Shown here: piece by piece, positions 53,216 through 63,042 of the stretch | How the letters are laid out: each line of letters starts with the position of its first letter | How positions within the stretch are numbered: the stretch's first letter is position 1 | From: Inconstantimicrobium porci | Lineage (GTDB): Bacteria > Bacillota > Clostridia > Clostridiales > Clostridiaceae | Length of the DNA stretch: 64,000 nt | Direction: 5' to 3' | Assembly: GCF_009696465.1 (NCBI RefSeq) | Contig: NZ_VULX01000004.1 | Span: forward strand, 62,001-126,000 | The notes under the pieces: generated by a model | The model's database searches: none | The model's input: only the letters and a program-made list of their open reading frames with translations | What the model was told of the DNA's origin: nothing | Program-made: the position numbers and the translations under genes

Positions 53216-54955
53216 TTATACCACCTCGCTTTCTAGTTCATCAAAGTCTTTAAACTGGTCTTTATAGATATTATAGTAATATCCTTTTTTCTTAAGAAGC
53301 TGTTCATGATTTCCGCTTTCAACAATATGTCCATTTTCCATGAAAAGAATTATATCAGCATCTTTGACAGCTGAAATTCTATGTCCAACTATGAAAGTAG
53401 TAGCTTCTGAGTTCTTATTCTCTTTAAGGTTTTTAAGCAGTGTAAATTCTGTTTCCATATCAAGTGCTGAAGTTGCATCATCAAGAATAAGAATATTAGA
53501 CTTTCTTGCAAGAGCTCTTGCTATGGCAAGTCTTTGTTTCTGTCCTCCTGAAAGACCAAGTCCTCTTTCGCCTATAAGAGTATCGAAGCCGTCATTTAAG
53601 GATGTGATAAAGTTATAAGCACAGGCCTCTTTGCTGACTTTAACAAGCTCTTCATCAGAAATTTCTTCATTTGAAAATCTGATATTGTTGGCTATTGTAT
53701 CAGAGAATAGGAAAGTATCCTGGAAGACAACAGACATATTGCTTCTAAGAGTGTTAAGATCCCATTTTTTGATGTTTACTCCGTCAACAAGAACTTCACC
53801 ATCAAGAACATCATAATATCTGCCTATAAGATTTAGTAATGAAGTCTTTCCTGATCCTGTTGTACCCATAATGGCGACAGTACTACCAGCAGGAATATCA
53901 ATATTTATATTGTTAAGAACAACTTCATTATTATATTTAAGACTGACATTCTTAAATTCTATATGACCTTTAACTGTTTTAGGTTTATAACAGTCGTTAT
54001 TAGATACTATATTTGAATCTCTGTTTAATATAGTAAATATCTTCTTTGCAGAGGCTTTGTTCTGAGCAAGAAGAGTTGTAAGGTTTCCAAACATTTTCAT
54101 ACATCCTACAAGAGTAAGAATGTAGCTGCTAAATGCAAGCAGTGTACCTAAAGTGATATCTCCAACAATAGCAAGATATCCTCCGAAAATTACCATTACA
54201 GCAAGTGACAGATTAGTAAGGAAATCTATTAGAGGAAGAAAGTTGCTGTTTGTTCTGGCAAGCTTCATATTTAATGAGTAATACTCTTTGTTAGTGTTTA
54301 AAAATTTCAATATTTCATGTTTTTCACGTGCAAAAGCTTTTACAAGTCTTACACCAGCTATATTCTGCTGTGCAGTAGAGTTTATCTCTGCAGTCTGATC
54401 ACTTAAAGCTTCGTAGTTAGGTGACAGCTTTTTCTGAAGAACTATTGTCAGATAAGCAATAGGAATAAGAGCAACGATGCAAGCAAGTGCTAACTTCCAG
54501 CTTAAATAAAACATTACTATGGAGCTTAATAGGAAATATATTAAGTTTTCAATAAAAAGCCTTAAGCCGAAAGAAATTGTCTGCCATACTATATCAGCAT
54601 CTTCACTTATTCTTGACATAAGTTCTCCTGTATTCATGTTGTCGAAGTAGGAAAATTCAAAAGTCTGTATTTTTTTGAATAAGTCACTTCTTATTGAACG
54701 TGTAATATCTGCGGATATAATATCGAAAAGATATTCTTTATAGTATGCGAATATAGCTTTTACTGCAGATATTATAAAAAGTAATAATAAAAGTTTCCCA
54801 AGTAAAGAAGCATTTCCTTTTGAAAAGACATTATCAAGAAGTAATTTCTGAATATATGGCGATAAAGTATCGCCTATAATACAGATAATCATTGATAATA
54901 TAGGAATTATAAAGGATTTATAATGTTTTCTTATATACTTGTTAAATAATTCCAT
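53216..54955 (-). CDS. ABC exporter half-transporter, first subunit
   Basis: 579 aa: six-helix membrane domain then ATPase with Walker A GTTGSGKTS, signature GLSGGQKQR and Walker B ILILDDATSALD. The Walker B reads LDDATS where the catalytic Glu is expected (Asp-Asp), typical of the degenerate site of heterodimers, while the partner has LDEATS; the two would form one good and one degenerate ATP site. Preceded by a leader ORF and two terminators (55079-55292). Confidence 0.93.
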   Translation of the reverse strand: MELFNKYIRKHYKSFIIPILSMIICIIGDTLSPYIQKLLLDNVFSKGNASLLGKLLLLLFIISAVKAIFAYYKEYLFDIISADITRSIRSDLFKKIQTFEFSYFDNMNTGELMSRISEDADIVWQTISFGLRLFIENLIYFLLSSIVMFYLSWKLALACIVALIPIAYLTIVLQKKLSPNYEALSDQTAEINSTAQQNIAGVRLVKAFAREKHEILKFLNTNKEYYSLNMKLARTNSNFLPLIDFLTNLSLAVMVIFGGYLAIVGDITLGTLLAFSSYILTLVGCMKMFGNLTTLLAQNKASAKKIFTILNRDSNIVSNNDCYKPKTVKGHIEFKNVSLKYNNEVVLNNINIDIPAGSTVAIMGTTGSGKTSLLNLIGRYYDVLDGEVLVDGVNIKKWDLNTLRSNMSVVFQDTFLFSDTIANNIRFSNEEISDEELVKVSKEACAYNFITSLNDGFDTLIGERGLGLSGGQKQRLAIARALARKSNILILDDATSALDMETEFTLLKNLKENKNSEATTFIVGHRISAVKDADIILFMENGHIVESGNHEQLLKKKGYYYNIYKDQFKDFDELESEVV

Positions 54956-55078
54956 TAAGATAACCCCCTTTGTTGTTTAATACCTTATATTTTCTGTAGA
55001 TTCTTTGATTTAATAATAAGCCTTTGATAAATGAGTCTTCGTTCTCTATTCACTATTCGTTTCTCGAAAAGAGCACAA

Positions 55079-55113
55079 AAAAAGAGCATGTACATATATT
55101 TATGCCCATGCTC
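55079..55113 (-). terminator. Second terminator between the leader ORF and the ABC exporter
   Basis: Minus strand AGAGCATG...CATGCTCT followed by TTTTTTT. Confidence 0.8.
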
Positions 55114-55140
55114 TGCTTAATCAAAATCAATCTTAGACAT

Positions 55141-55176
55141 AAAAAAGCACTGAACGATAACGTTCAGTGCTTTTTC
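55141..55176 (-). terminator. First terminator after the leader ORF
   Basis: Minus strand AAAAAGCACTGAACG / CGTTCAGTGCTTTTTTT with a TTAT loop; a 15-bp perfect stem. The same stem reads as terminator in the other direction. Confidence 0.9.
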
Positions 55177-55193
55177 AATATCTTGTCGATAAA

Positions 55194-55292
55194 TCAAAAG
55201 GAATCTAACGTTAAATCAGAGGTAGAGCCATAAATAAAAGCTGATTTAGTTTGTCTTAAAACCACACGGTTTTTAAATACATAATTAATCAT
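55194..55292 (-). CDS. 32-aa leader peptide upstream of the ABC exporter
   Basis: ATG at 55292 with AAAAGGAGG seven bases upstream on the minus strand. Encodes MINYVFKNRVVLRQTKSAFI... ending in DSF. A hairpin AAATCAG/CTGATTT lies inside the ORF. It is followed 18 bp later by a strong terminator, and a second one, before the exporter. This matches the layout of antibiotic-responsive attenuators such as bmrB upstream of bmrCD. The peptide itself resembles nothing I recognise. Confidence 0.72.
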   Translation of the reverse strand: MINYVFKNRVVLRQTKSAFIYGSTSDLTLDSF

Positions 55293-55472
55293 TTTACTAC
55301 CTCCTTTTCTAAAATAAGTATAATTAAAGTATAAATGGTAAATAATATATTGTCAATATGCAAAGATTAAAAGAATTAAATGAATTTTAATAAGTGTAAT
55401 AAATTATTAATTTTACAATATAGTACAAGCATTATATAATAATGTTAACAAAGTGTAAAAAAGAGGTATATT

Positions 55473-56045
55473 ATGATAAAGAAGAATATGAGGAAAAGAA
55501 TATGTATGTTGCTATCTATAATAATTATCTTTATTGCAGCTTTCCAGGTGTATATTTGGACAGTGCCGGTTGATAATGTTAATAGAGCAGATGCGGCAGT
55601 TGTTTTAGGTTGTAGAATAAAAGGGAATTCTCCCACACCATTTCTTGAACAGAGGACTAAAAGAGCAGCGCAGCTGTATAAGGAGAATAAAGTAAGGTAC
55701 ATTATTGTTTCAGGTGGAAAAGGAAACGGAGAAGATATGTCAGAAGCACAGTGTATGAAGAATATACTTGTTGAAGAGGGAATTGAAGAAGATAAGATCC
55801 TGATGGAAGATAAATCTGAAAATACTCGTCAAAATATAAAGTTTTCAAATGATATTATTAAGAAAAATAATTTTAACAACGTAATAGTTGTTTCGAATTT
55901 ATTCCATTTAAGAAGAGCATCAATTATTTGTAAGAAGAATGGTGTGAATGCATCATACTCAGGAACGTTCTCAAAAAAATATATGGAAACTGAAATATAC
56001 GGAGGTCTTCGTGAAGTTCCAGCCATAATTAAAGATGTGTTTTAA
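55473..56045 (+). CDS. YdcF/SanA-family (DUF218) membrane protein
   Basis: 190 aa: N-terminal transmembrane segment (RICMLLSIIIIFIAAFQVYIWTV) and a DUF218 domain: AAVVLGCRIKGNSPTPFLEQRTKRAAQLY, IIVSGGKGNGEDMSEAQCMK, ENTRQNIKFS. The SanA branch is implicated in envelope permeability. AGGTATATT... precedes the ATG; no strong ribosome binding site. Role in this organism unknown. Confidence 0.85.
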   Translation: MIKKNMRKRICMLLSIIIIFIAAFQVYIWTVPVDNVNRADAAVVLGCRIKGNSPTPFLEQRTKRAAQLYKENKVRYIIVSGGKGNGEDMSEAQCMKNILVEEGIEEDKILMEDKSENTRQNIKFSNDIIKKNNFNNVIVVSNLFHLRRASIICKKNGVNASYSGTFSKKYMETEIYGGLREVPAIIKDVF

Positions 56046-56047
56046 AA

Positions 56048-56266
56048 CTTAATAGATAAGAGATAAGAACTAAGAGAGAAGAGAAAAGGAAAAAACTCCC
56101 CTAAGGGAGTTTTAAAATAAGGGGACAAATTCCCCTTAAGATTTCTTTTTTGATAGAAGCAGAGATTTGGAGGTGAAACCTCCATTAGGATTTAGAAATT
56201 TATAAACTTAGTGAATAAATTTCGTCCAGTACTCATCTCTCTGATTTCATATCTCTTATCTTATTT
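56048..56266 (+). repeat. Modular multi-hairpin repeat with GA-rich arms, forward
   Basis: Outer arms GATAAGAGATAAGAACTAAG and ATTTCATATCTCTTATCTTA are complementary. Inner order: AAACTCCC/GGGAGTTT, AAGGGGA/TCCCCTT, TTTGGAGGTGAAACCTCC, GAAATTTAT/(AT)AAATTTC, ending GTCCAG. It fills the gap between the convergent ydcF-like gene and murC. Confidence 0.85.
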
Positions 56267-57634
56267 TAGGAATAAATCTCCGACTTTAACTACGTCTCCA
56301 GCTCCGACTGTAAGAAGTAAGTCGCCTGCTTTGATATGTTCTTTTACGTAATTATATGCTTCTTCATGTGAGTGGACATTAACACATTTTTGTCCATTTG
56401 CACGGATTGCATCTCCAAGCTGATCTGAGCTTACAAGACCTGTGTCCTTTTCACGGGCAGCATAGATGTCCATAAGAATAAGTTCATCACAGTCATTAAA
56501 AGCACTAGCAAATTCATCGAACAATGATTTTGTTCTAGTATAAGTATGTGGTTGGAATACACAGAAAATCTTATCGTGCTTTGTATTCTTTGCTGTACTT
56601 AAAGTTGCTTTTATTTCTGTTGGGTGATGGGCATAGTCATCAATTACAGTAACTCCGTCTTTAACACCCTTGTATTCAAAACGTTTGTGAGCTCCTCTGA
56701 ATTCAGATAATCCATTAATCATGTTGTTAGCATTTATATTAAAGATTAAGCCAACGCATACTGAGGCAAGAGCGTTTAATACGTTATGCTTTCCTGGTGT
56801 ATTTAAAGAAAGAGTAAATAGCTTTTTCTCTTTTCTGTATACATCAAATGATGCGCAGCCTCTTTCATCATAAGTGATATCCTGAGCAGTAACATCAGCA
56901 TTTTCGAAACCAAAGCTTAATACATGACATTTAGCAGATTTCATTACTCTTACTACACGTTCATCCTCTGCATTTCCTATTAAGAAGCCGTCTTCTGGAA
57001 TAAGCATAGCAAACTTATGAAAAGCTTCTTCTATTGCATCTATATCTTTATAGTAATCAAGATGGTCAGCATCAATGTTTAAAATGATTCCTACATAAGG
57101 GAAGAACTTTAAGAATGATTCCTTATATTCGCATGCTTCTGTGATAAAATATTCACTGTTACCAATTTTGTAGTTTCCGCTAATTATATCAAGATCTCCA
57201 CCAACAAGGATTGTAGGGTCAAGATTAGAATCAAGGGCTATATGTGAAACCATAGAAGTACATGTGGTTTTTCCATGAGTACCTGAGATTGCAACATTAT
57301 ATTTATGACCAAGCATTATTCTTCCTAAGAACTCAGCTCTGTTCATCATTGGAATATTCTGATTTTTTGCTGAGACAAGTTCAGGATTATCACTAGGTAT
57401 TGCAGCTGTATATACTACAAGGTCAACATCTTTTAAATTTTCTGAGCGATGTCCTATGTATATTTCAGCACCTATTTTTTCTAATTTATCTGTAGTAGGA
57501 GATTGTTTGAAATCACTTCCAGATACTCTGTAGCCTTTATTTAGTAATACCGCAGCAAGTCCGCTCATACTTACGCCACCTATTCCGATAAAGTGGACCT
57601 TCTTGTGCTTATCTTTTATAAAATCAAAAGACAA
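56261..57634 (-). CDS. murC: UDP-N-acetylmuramate--L-alanine ligase
   Basis: 457 aa from TTG 57634 (AAAGGAG nine bases upstream; a TTG at 57643 overlaps it). Three-domain Mur ligase: N-terminal [12 protein letters not shown]-binding GTHGKTT, and late YAHHPTEI. Adds L-Ala to UDP-MurNAc in peptidoglycan synthesis. Near purR, a usual neighbour in clostridia. Confidence 0.95.
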   Translation of the reverse strand: MSFDFIKDKHKKVHFIGIGGVSMSGLAAVLLNKGYRVSGSDFKQSPTTDKLEKIGAEIYIGHRSENLKDVDLVVYTAAIPSDNPELVSAKNQNIPMMNRAEFLGRIMLGHKYNVAISGTHGKTTCTSMVSHIALDSNLDPTILVGGDLDIISGNYKIGNSEYFITEACEYKESFLKFFPYVGIILNIDADHLDYYKDIDAIEEAFHKFAMLIPEDGFLIGNAEDERVVRVMKSAKCHVLSFGFENADVTAQDITYDERGCASFDVYRKEKKLFTLSLNTPGKHNVLNALASVCVGLIFNINANNMINGLSEFRGAHKRFEYKGVKDGVTVIDDYAHHPTEIKATLSTAKNTKHDKIFCVFQPHTYTRTKSLFDEFASAFNDCDELILMDIYAAREKDTGLVSSDQLGDAIRANGQKCVNVHSHEEAYNYVKEHIKAGDLLLTVGAGDVVKVGDLFLK

Positions 57635-57730
57635 AAATATCAACTCCTTTAAAGTCTAATAAATTCATATATCAATACATTATAATTATATACATTTTTT
57701 TTAAAATGAACACAATAAAAGAGATAATTA

Positions 57731-58789
57731 TTATGAAAAATCTACAATTGATAGTTCATTCTGATTTGAAAGATCTATAACATCATTATCTAAACATATT
57801 ATTGGCTTTGAATAATTATTCATATTCACCTTTAATATAGAAGCTGTTTTATCATTATTAAGAAGTACCTTCTGACCTTCATAAAATTTTGCAATGTTAT
57901 GAATGAAGGTTGTACAAATTCTTGGATCAAGTTTTGAGAATGATTCCTCATAAACTTGCTTTAAAGCGTAAAGAGGACTTTCTTTAGTTGTGTAGCAGCG
58001 GTTTGAAGTTATTGCATCGAAGACATCTGCTACAGCGATTATTCTTGCAAATAGTGGAATTGTCTCCTCTTTTAAATGAGTAGGATAACCACTGCCGTCA
58101 AATCTTTCATGATGAAACAAGATTGCCTGAAGGACAGAAGAACTAATAAGAGAAATTCTTTTGGCTGTTTCGTAAGACATTAATGCATGATTCTTACATA
58201 TTTTAAATTCATCAGATGTAAGATGACCTTTTTTATTGATAATTTTATCGGGTATATTCAGCTTGCCTATATCGTGCAGTATGCCTGCAGTAGCGAGATT
58301 GCTTAATGAGTTTTTAGGAATATTAAGCCATATACCAATCATCACTGATAAAATAGAAACATTCAAGCTGTGACCATACAGATATTCATCAGGTTTATAT
58401 GAACGATTAAGTAGCTTTATTATATTTGTAGAATATTTTTTAGCATATTCAAGTATATTTGTAGTTATAGGACGTAAATCTGCAATGCTTACAGCATTTT
58501 TTTCTTTTAGTTTTGCGAATAAGTTCGTTATTAATGTTTGAGTAGATGCAAGATTTTTTTCTAATGCTTCAAGCTTGGAATTTTCTTGTTCGATAAAAGC
58601 TGTACCATCATTGTTATATATTGAAATGTAATACGAAGGATAGTTATCTTTAAGAGCATTTAAAATGCTTTCTGTAATAGTATAATCTTTATTAAGCAAT
58701 TTTCTTCCGTTTATTACTAGGTCTTCGCTAGTAACCATATCTTTTTTTAAATTGTTAATGAGTATTTTTTTTGAGTACATAAGCAACAC
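57731..58789 (-). CDS. HD-GYP domain protein, probable cyclic-di-GMP phosphodiesterase
   Basis: 352 aa. N-terminal region (about 1-120) unrecognised; then HD-GYP domain with HDIGK, the HHERFDGSGYP signature and DVFDAITSNRCYT. All metal-binding residues are present. Probably cytosolic. Degrades c-di-GMP in related proteins. Confidence 0.92.
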   Translation of the reverse strand: MLLMYSKKILINNLKKDMVTSEDLVINGRKLLNKDYTITESILNALKDNYPSYYISIYNNDGTAFIEQENSKLEALEKNLASTQTLITNLFAKLKEKNAVSIADLRPITTNILEYAKKYSTNIIKLLNRSYKPDEYLYGHSLNVSILSVMIGIWLNIPKNSLSNLATAGILHDIGKLNIPDKIINKKGHLTSDEFKICKNHALMSYETAKRISLISSSVLQAILFHHERFDGSGYPTHLKEETIPLFARIIAVADVFDAITSNRCYTTKESPLYALKQVYEESFSKLDPRICTTFIHNIAKFYEGQKVLLNNDKTASILKVNMNNYSKPIICLDNDVIDLSNQNELSIVDFS

Positions 58790-58987
58790 AACCCTTACTA
58801 TAAGTGTAAAATATTGATTGTATTATATAATGTTTGCTATATAATGTGAAATAGAATTAAAAATATTATTAATGATTATTGCTATAAAAAAATATAGCTC
58901 TTTACTACAATATGAATAATATGTGATAATATTAATAATATAGTTCGTAAGATATTGGAATATTAAAATAAAAAGATAGGTGAAAAT

Positions 58988-59308
58988 ATGGAGAAGTTAA
59001 CTAGAAATAACAGGATAGTTGTTGTAACCAAAATACTTACAGAAAACCCCAATAAAGTTATAGGGTTAAGTACATTTGCAGAAAAATTAAATGCTGCAAA
59101 GTCAACTATAAGCGAAGATATACTTATTGTAAGAAAAGTAATGGAAAAACTAAACTTAGGAAGCATAGAAACAATAGCAGGGGCTGCTGGAGGAATAAAG
59201 TTTATACCGGGTATGAGTATGGATGAAAAGAAATCTTTTGCACTTGAATTGTGTGAAATGCTTAAAGATAAGAAGAGAATTGTTCCTGGAAATTATATAT
59301 ATATATGA
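58988..59308 (+). pseudogene. purR: PurR, N-terminal DNA-binding fragment
   Basis: 106 aa encoding the winged-HTH domain of Gram-positive PurR (RNNRIVVVTKILTENPNKVIGLSTFAEKLNAAKSTISEDI) and the start of the linker (GNYIYI then TGA). The stop results from a (TA)6 run (59294-59305); with (TA)5 the frame continues GNYIY-MTDVMFDP and gives one 271-aa PurR. In this sequence the DNA-binding and effector domains are therefore separate ORFs overlapping as ATGA. Confidence 0.85.
59294..59305 (+). repeat. (TA)6 dinucleotide tract in purR
   Basis: Six TA units directly before TG; losing one unit restores the purR frame. Dinucleotide slippage here would switch PurR between full and split. Confidence 0.8.
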
Positions 59309-59805
59309 CTGATGTAATGTTTGATCCTCATGTTATAAGCAAGGCAGGAGTAATACTTGCATCTTCTTTTGCAGATAAAGATATTGACTATGTTGTGACA
59401 GTGGAAACTAAGGGGATTCCTTTAGCATATGAAGTTGCTAAAAACTTAGGTGTTCAGCTTATCACAGCTAGAAGAGATACTAAAATAACTGAAGGTTCTA
59501 CAGTGACAATAAATTATGTATCAGGAACATCAGGAAGAATACAACAGATGTCATTATCTAAGAAGACATTAAAGCCACACAGCAGATGTATCTTTATAGA
59601 TGACTTTATGAAGGGCGGAGGAACTGCTAAGGGGATAGTAGACTTATTAGGCGAATTTGAATCCGAACTTATAGGTATCGGAATACTAATTGATAACATA
59701 GGAAGCGAAAAGAAGCTTGTTACAGATTATACAGCTATAGTTGATTTTTTAGGTGTAAATGATGATGGAGAAATTAGTATGATTCCATCAGAAAAATTTA
59801 GATAA
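59305..59805 (+). CDS. purR: PurR, C-terminal PRPP-sensing fragment
   Basis: 166 aa beginning at ATG 59305, which overlaps the TGA of the upstream fragment (ATGA), so restarted translation is possible. It carries the phosphoribosyltransferase-like domain with an intact PRPP motif (CIFIDDFMKGGGTAKG). In intact PurR this domain senses PRPP to release purine-gene operators. Alone it cannot bind DNA. Confidence 0.85.
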   Translation: MTDVMFDPHVISKAGVILASSFADKDIDYVVTVETKGIPLAYEVAKNLGVQLITARRDTKITEGSTVTINYVSGTSGRIQQMSLSKKTLKPHSRCIFIDDFMKGGGTAKGIVDLLGEFESELIGIGILIDNIGSEKKLVTDYTAIVDFLGVNDDGEISMIPSEKFR

Positions 59806-59958
59806 GTTTATTGTATTTGATATTTTCTTGCCCAATATGCAATGTTATGCTTAATTCTGCAAAAAATCAAAAAAAATTATAAAAAAAATAATAAATAGAA
59901 GGAATTTCCTTTGTTGTGTAGAATATAGTATATAACAAGGCAACTGGAGGTGTGTCAA

Positions 59959-60237
59959 ATGCAAATAACAGATGTAAGAATAAGAAAAATTACTGCAGAG
60001 GGAAAGATGAAAGCTATTGTTTCAGTAACTTTTGACAATGAATTTGTTGTTCATGATATAAAAGTTATTGAAGGACAAAATGGTCTTTTTATCGCTATGC
60101 CTAGCAGAAAAACACCAGATGGAGAGTTTAAAGATATAGCTCATCCAATTAATACTGAAACAAGAGAAAAAATTCAGAAAGCTATTTTAGGCGAGTATGA
60201 AAAAGTTAAAAACGAAGAACAACCAGTAGAAGAATAA
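59959..60237 (+). CDS. spoVG: SpoVG septation/RNA-binding regulator
   Basis: 92 aa from ATG 59959 behind GGAGGTG. Sequence [26 protein letters not shown]...[21 protein letters not shown] is the conserved SpoVG core; the acidic C-terminus is variable. Nucleic-acid binding protein affecting sporulation and cell division. Conserved position between purR and glmU. Confidence 0.97.
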   Translation: MQITDVRIRKITAEGKMKAIVSVTFDNEFVVHDIKVIEGQNGLFIAMPSRKTPDGEFKDIAHPINTETREKIQKAILGEYEKVKNEEQPVEE

Positions 60238-60240
60238 GAA

Positions 60241-60275
60241 AAAGTAAAAGGAAGCTAGTCTTCCTTTTACTTTTT
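60241..60275. terminator. Terminator after spoVG
   Basis: AAAGTAAAAGGAAG / CTTCCTTTTACTTTTTT hairpin. Confidence 0.92.
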
Positions 60276-60387
60276 TCCTTGTTCAAATTTTTTAAAACGA
60301 TTACCATGCTTGAAATAGTTCACTTAATAAAATATAATTAAATCTAGGTTTAAATTTATGAATTGTTTATCACAAAGAGGTGTTTAA

Positions 60388-61755
60388 ATGGATAAGTGTG
60401 TTATCATCTTGGCTGCAGGCCAGGGAACAAGAATAAAGTCTAAATTTCCAAAAGTTACGCATAAAGTATGTGGAAAAGAAATGGTTAATCATGTAATAGA
60501 TACAATGAGACAGGCAGAACTTAATGACATAAATGTAGTAATAGGTAAGGGAGCAGATATTGTAAAGAATATAACAGCATCAAGAAATGTATCTTATTCT
60601 ATGCAAAATGAACAGCTTGGAACTGGTCATGCTGTTAAATGCGCAAAGGATTTTTTAAGAGGTAAAAAAGGTGTTGTGGCTATTTTTGCAGGTGATGCTC
60701 CTCTTATTATGCCAGAGACTGTAAAAAGTCTTATAGACACACATATTAATAATAAAAATATAGGAACAGTACTTACTGCAATGATCGATGATCCTACTGG
60801 CTATGGAAGAATAGTTAGAAAAGATGGCGAAGTTCTAAAGATTGTAGAACAAAAGGACTGCAATGCAGAAGAAAAAGAAATTAAAGAAGTAAATTCAGGA
60901 GTTTACTGCTTTGATATAGAAAATTTATTAGATGCATTAGACAAACTTACAAATGATAATGCACAGAATGAATATTATTTAACAGACGTAATAGAAATAT
61001 TTAAATGTGAAAACAAAAAAGTTGGTGCATTTGTTACTGATTTTGAAGAAACAGTAGGCGTGAACTCAAGAATTCATCTTGCTGAAGCAGAAAAAATTAT
61101 GAGACTTAGAACTAACAGAATTCATATGGCTAATGGTGTTACAATCATCAATCCCGAAAACACTTATATAGGAACTGATGTTAAGATAGGCAAGGATACC
61201 ATAATTTATCCTGGAACTATTTTGGAAGGAAACACTGAAATAGGAGAAGACTGCATAATTTATGAAAATTGCAGAATAAAAAATGGTATTATAGGGAATA
61301 AATCTACAGTAGAGAGTTCTGTAATTATAGATAGTAGAGTTGGCTCTGATACTCATGTGGGTCCATTTGCATATATAAGACCAGAATCTTCTATTGGAGA
61401 TAATGTTAAAATAGGAGATTTTGTAGAGGTTAAAAAATCTTCAATAGGTAATGGAACTAAAGTTGCGCATCTTACATACATAGGAGATGCAAAGGTAGGC
61501 GAACATTGTAATTTCGGATGTGGTACTGTTGTTGTTAATTATGACGGTAAGAAAAAACATCAGACTATTATAGGTAATCATTCATTTATAGGATGTAATA
61601 CAAATCTTGTTTCTCCTGTAGAAGTTAAAGATAATACTTATATAGCTGCAGGTTCAACAATAACTAACGAAGTTCCAGAAAACAGTCTTGCAATAGCAAG
61701 AGCCAGACAGACTAACATAGAAAACTGGGTAATAAAGAAAAATTTTAATAAGTAA
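60388..61755 (+). CDS. glmU: Bifunctional UDP-GlcNAc pyrophosphorylase / GlcN-1-P acetyltransferase
   Basis: 455 aa. N-terminal uridyltransferase ([30 protein letters not shown]) and C-terminal left-handed beta-helix with hexapeptide repeats ([21 protein letters not shown]...) and catalytic [27 protein letters not shown]. Makes UDP-GlcNAc for cell wall. Followed by prs. Confidence 0.97.
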   Translation: MDKCVIILAAGQGTRIKSKFPKVTHKVCGKEMVNHVIDTMRQAELNDINVVIGKGADIVKNITASRNVSYSMQNEQLGTGHAVKCAKDFLRGKKGVVAIFAGDAPLIMPETVKSLIDTHINNKNIGTVLTAMIDDPTGYGRIVRKDGEVLKIVEQKDCNAEEKEIKEVNSGVYCFDIENLLDALDKLTNDNAQNEYYLTDVIEIFKCENKKVGAFVTDFEETVGVNSRIHLAEAEKIMRLRTNRIHMANGVTIINPENTYIGTDVKIGKDTIIYPGTILEGNTEIGEDCIIYENCRIKNGIIGNKSTVESSVIIDSRVGSDTHVGPFAYIRPESSIGDNVKIGDFVEVKKSSIGNGTKVAHLTYIGDAKVGEHCNFGCGTVVVNYDGKKKHQTIIGNHSFIGCNTNLVSPVEVKDNTYIAAGSTITNEVPENSLAIARARQTNIENWVIKKNFNK

Positions 61756-61803
61756 ATATATTTATATATATTAGTCTAAAATTTTAAGGAGGTCTTCGAC
61801 GAC

Positions 61804-62766
61804 ATGATAACTAATGGGAACAACATCAAGGTATTTGCTGGAAATTCAAATCCTAAATTAGCTCAGGAGATAGCTGATATCTTAGGAGTTAAAATGGGAA
61901 GTGCTAAGGTTTCAACTTTTAGTGATGGAGAAATTTCTATAGATATTAATGAAACAGTAAGAGGTGAAGATGTATTTATAGTACAATCTACATGTAGCCC
62001 TGTTAACAATAACTTAATGGAACTATTAATAATGATAGATGCATTTAAGAGAGCATCAGCAGGAAGCATTACAGCTGTAATACCTTACTATGGATATGCT
62101 AGACAGGACAGAAAAGTTAAATCAAGAGATCCAATAACTGCAAAACTTGTAGCAGATCTTATTACTGCAGCAGGTGCTGACAGAGTTCTTACAATGGATT
62201 TACATGCTGCTCAGATTCAAGGATACTTCAACATACCTGTTGATCATCTTTTAGGATCACCAATACTTGCAAAATACTTTGTAGACAAAGGATTAGCTGA
62301 TCAGGAAGATGTAGTTGTAGTTTCACCAGACCTTGGAAGCGTAACTAGAGCTAGAAAATTTGCAGATAAATTAAATGCACCAATTGCAATTATCGATAAG
62401 AGAAGACCAAAGGCTAATGTTTCTGAAATAATGAACATAATAGGCGATATAAAAGATAAGAGATGTATCCTTATAGATGATATGATTGATACAGCAGGTA
62501 CTATATCTAATGCAGCTAATGCATTAAGAGATTTAGGAGCTAAGAATGTTTATGCATGCTGTACTCACGGAGTGTTATCAGGTCCTGCGTTCGAGAGAAT
62601 CCATAATTCAGCTATTGAAGAATTAGTAATGCTTAATACAATTGCTCTTCCAGAAGGTAAAGAAGATACTTCTAAATTTAAGTCTCTATCAGTAGCACAA
62701 TTAATATCAGACGCTATAAAGAGAATCCACGAAGAAGAACCACTAAGCAAATTATTCGAAGTTTAA
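61804..62766 (+). CDS. prs: Ribose-phosphate pyrophosphokinase
   Basis: 320 aa. Makes PRPP, the PurR effector, from ribose-5-phosphate and ATP. Motifs: [25 protein letters not shown] loop [20 protein letters not shown] precedes the ATG. Its product is sensed by the purR gene just upstream. Confidence 0.97.
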   Translation: MITNGNNIKVFAGNSNPKLAQEIADILGVKMGSAKVSTFSDGEISIDINETVRGEDVFIVQSTCSPVNNNLMELLIMIDAFKRASAGSITAVIPYYGYARQDRKVKSRDPITAKLVADLITAAGADRVLTMDLHAAQIQGYFNIPVDHLLGSPILAKYFVDKGLADQEDVVVVSPDLGSVTRARKFADKLNAPIAIIDKRRPKANVSEIMNIIGDIKDKRCILIDDMIDTAGTISNAANALRDLGAKNVYACCTHGVLSGPAFERIHNSAIEELVMLNTIALPEGKEDTSKFKSLSVAQLISDAIKRIHEEEPLSKLFEV

Positions 62767-62784
62767 TCTTAAATAATTTTTTAA

Positions 62785-62820
62785 AAAAGGTTTCTGCAGA
62801 GATGCAGGAGCCTTTTTTTA
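62785..62820 (+). terminator. Terminator after prs
   Basis: AAAGGTTTCTGCA / TGCAGGAGCCTTT stem (two G-U) with T7. Confidence 0.9.
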
Positions 62821-62843
62821 TTGAGCAGGATATCAAAAATAAT

Positions 62844-63042
62844 TCAAAATTTAGATTTTAAAATTTAAAATTATGGATTGAACTACCCGGAGGGAGTTCC
62901 CAAAAGAGAGCATATTTCTCTTTAAAACTTTCTATATTGAATAATTAAAGAGGTTTGGAGGCATAGCCTCCATTAATGATGTAGAAATCAGCTTGCTGAT
63001 TTCATCATCAATTCTAAATTCTAAAGTTTAAATTCTAAATTA
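62844..63042 (+). repeat. Modular multi-hairpin repeat, full copy, forward
   Basis: Arm TTCAAAATTTAGATTTTAAA, GGATTGAAC(T/A)CC/GGGAGTTC, AAAGAG/CTCTTT, AAGAGGTTTGGAGGC/GCCTCC, GAAATCAGC/GCTGATTTC, ATC, then complementary arm AATTCTAAATTCTAAAG. Separates prs from the two-component genes. Confidence 0.87.

Noticed and set aside
55024-55233. 69-aa ORF on the + strand opposite the leader region
   Set aside because: It overlaps two terminators in antisense, has no ribosome binding site, and its product resembles nothing.
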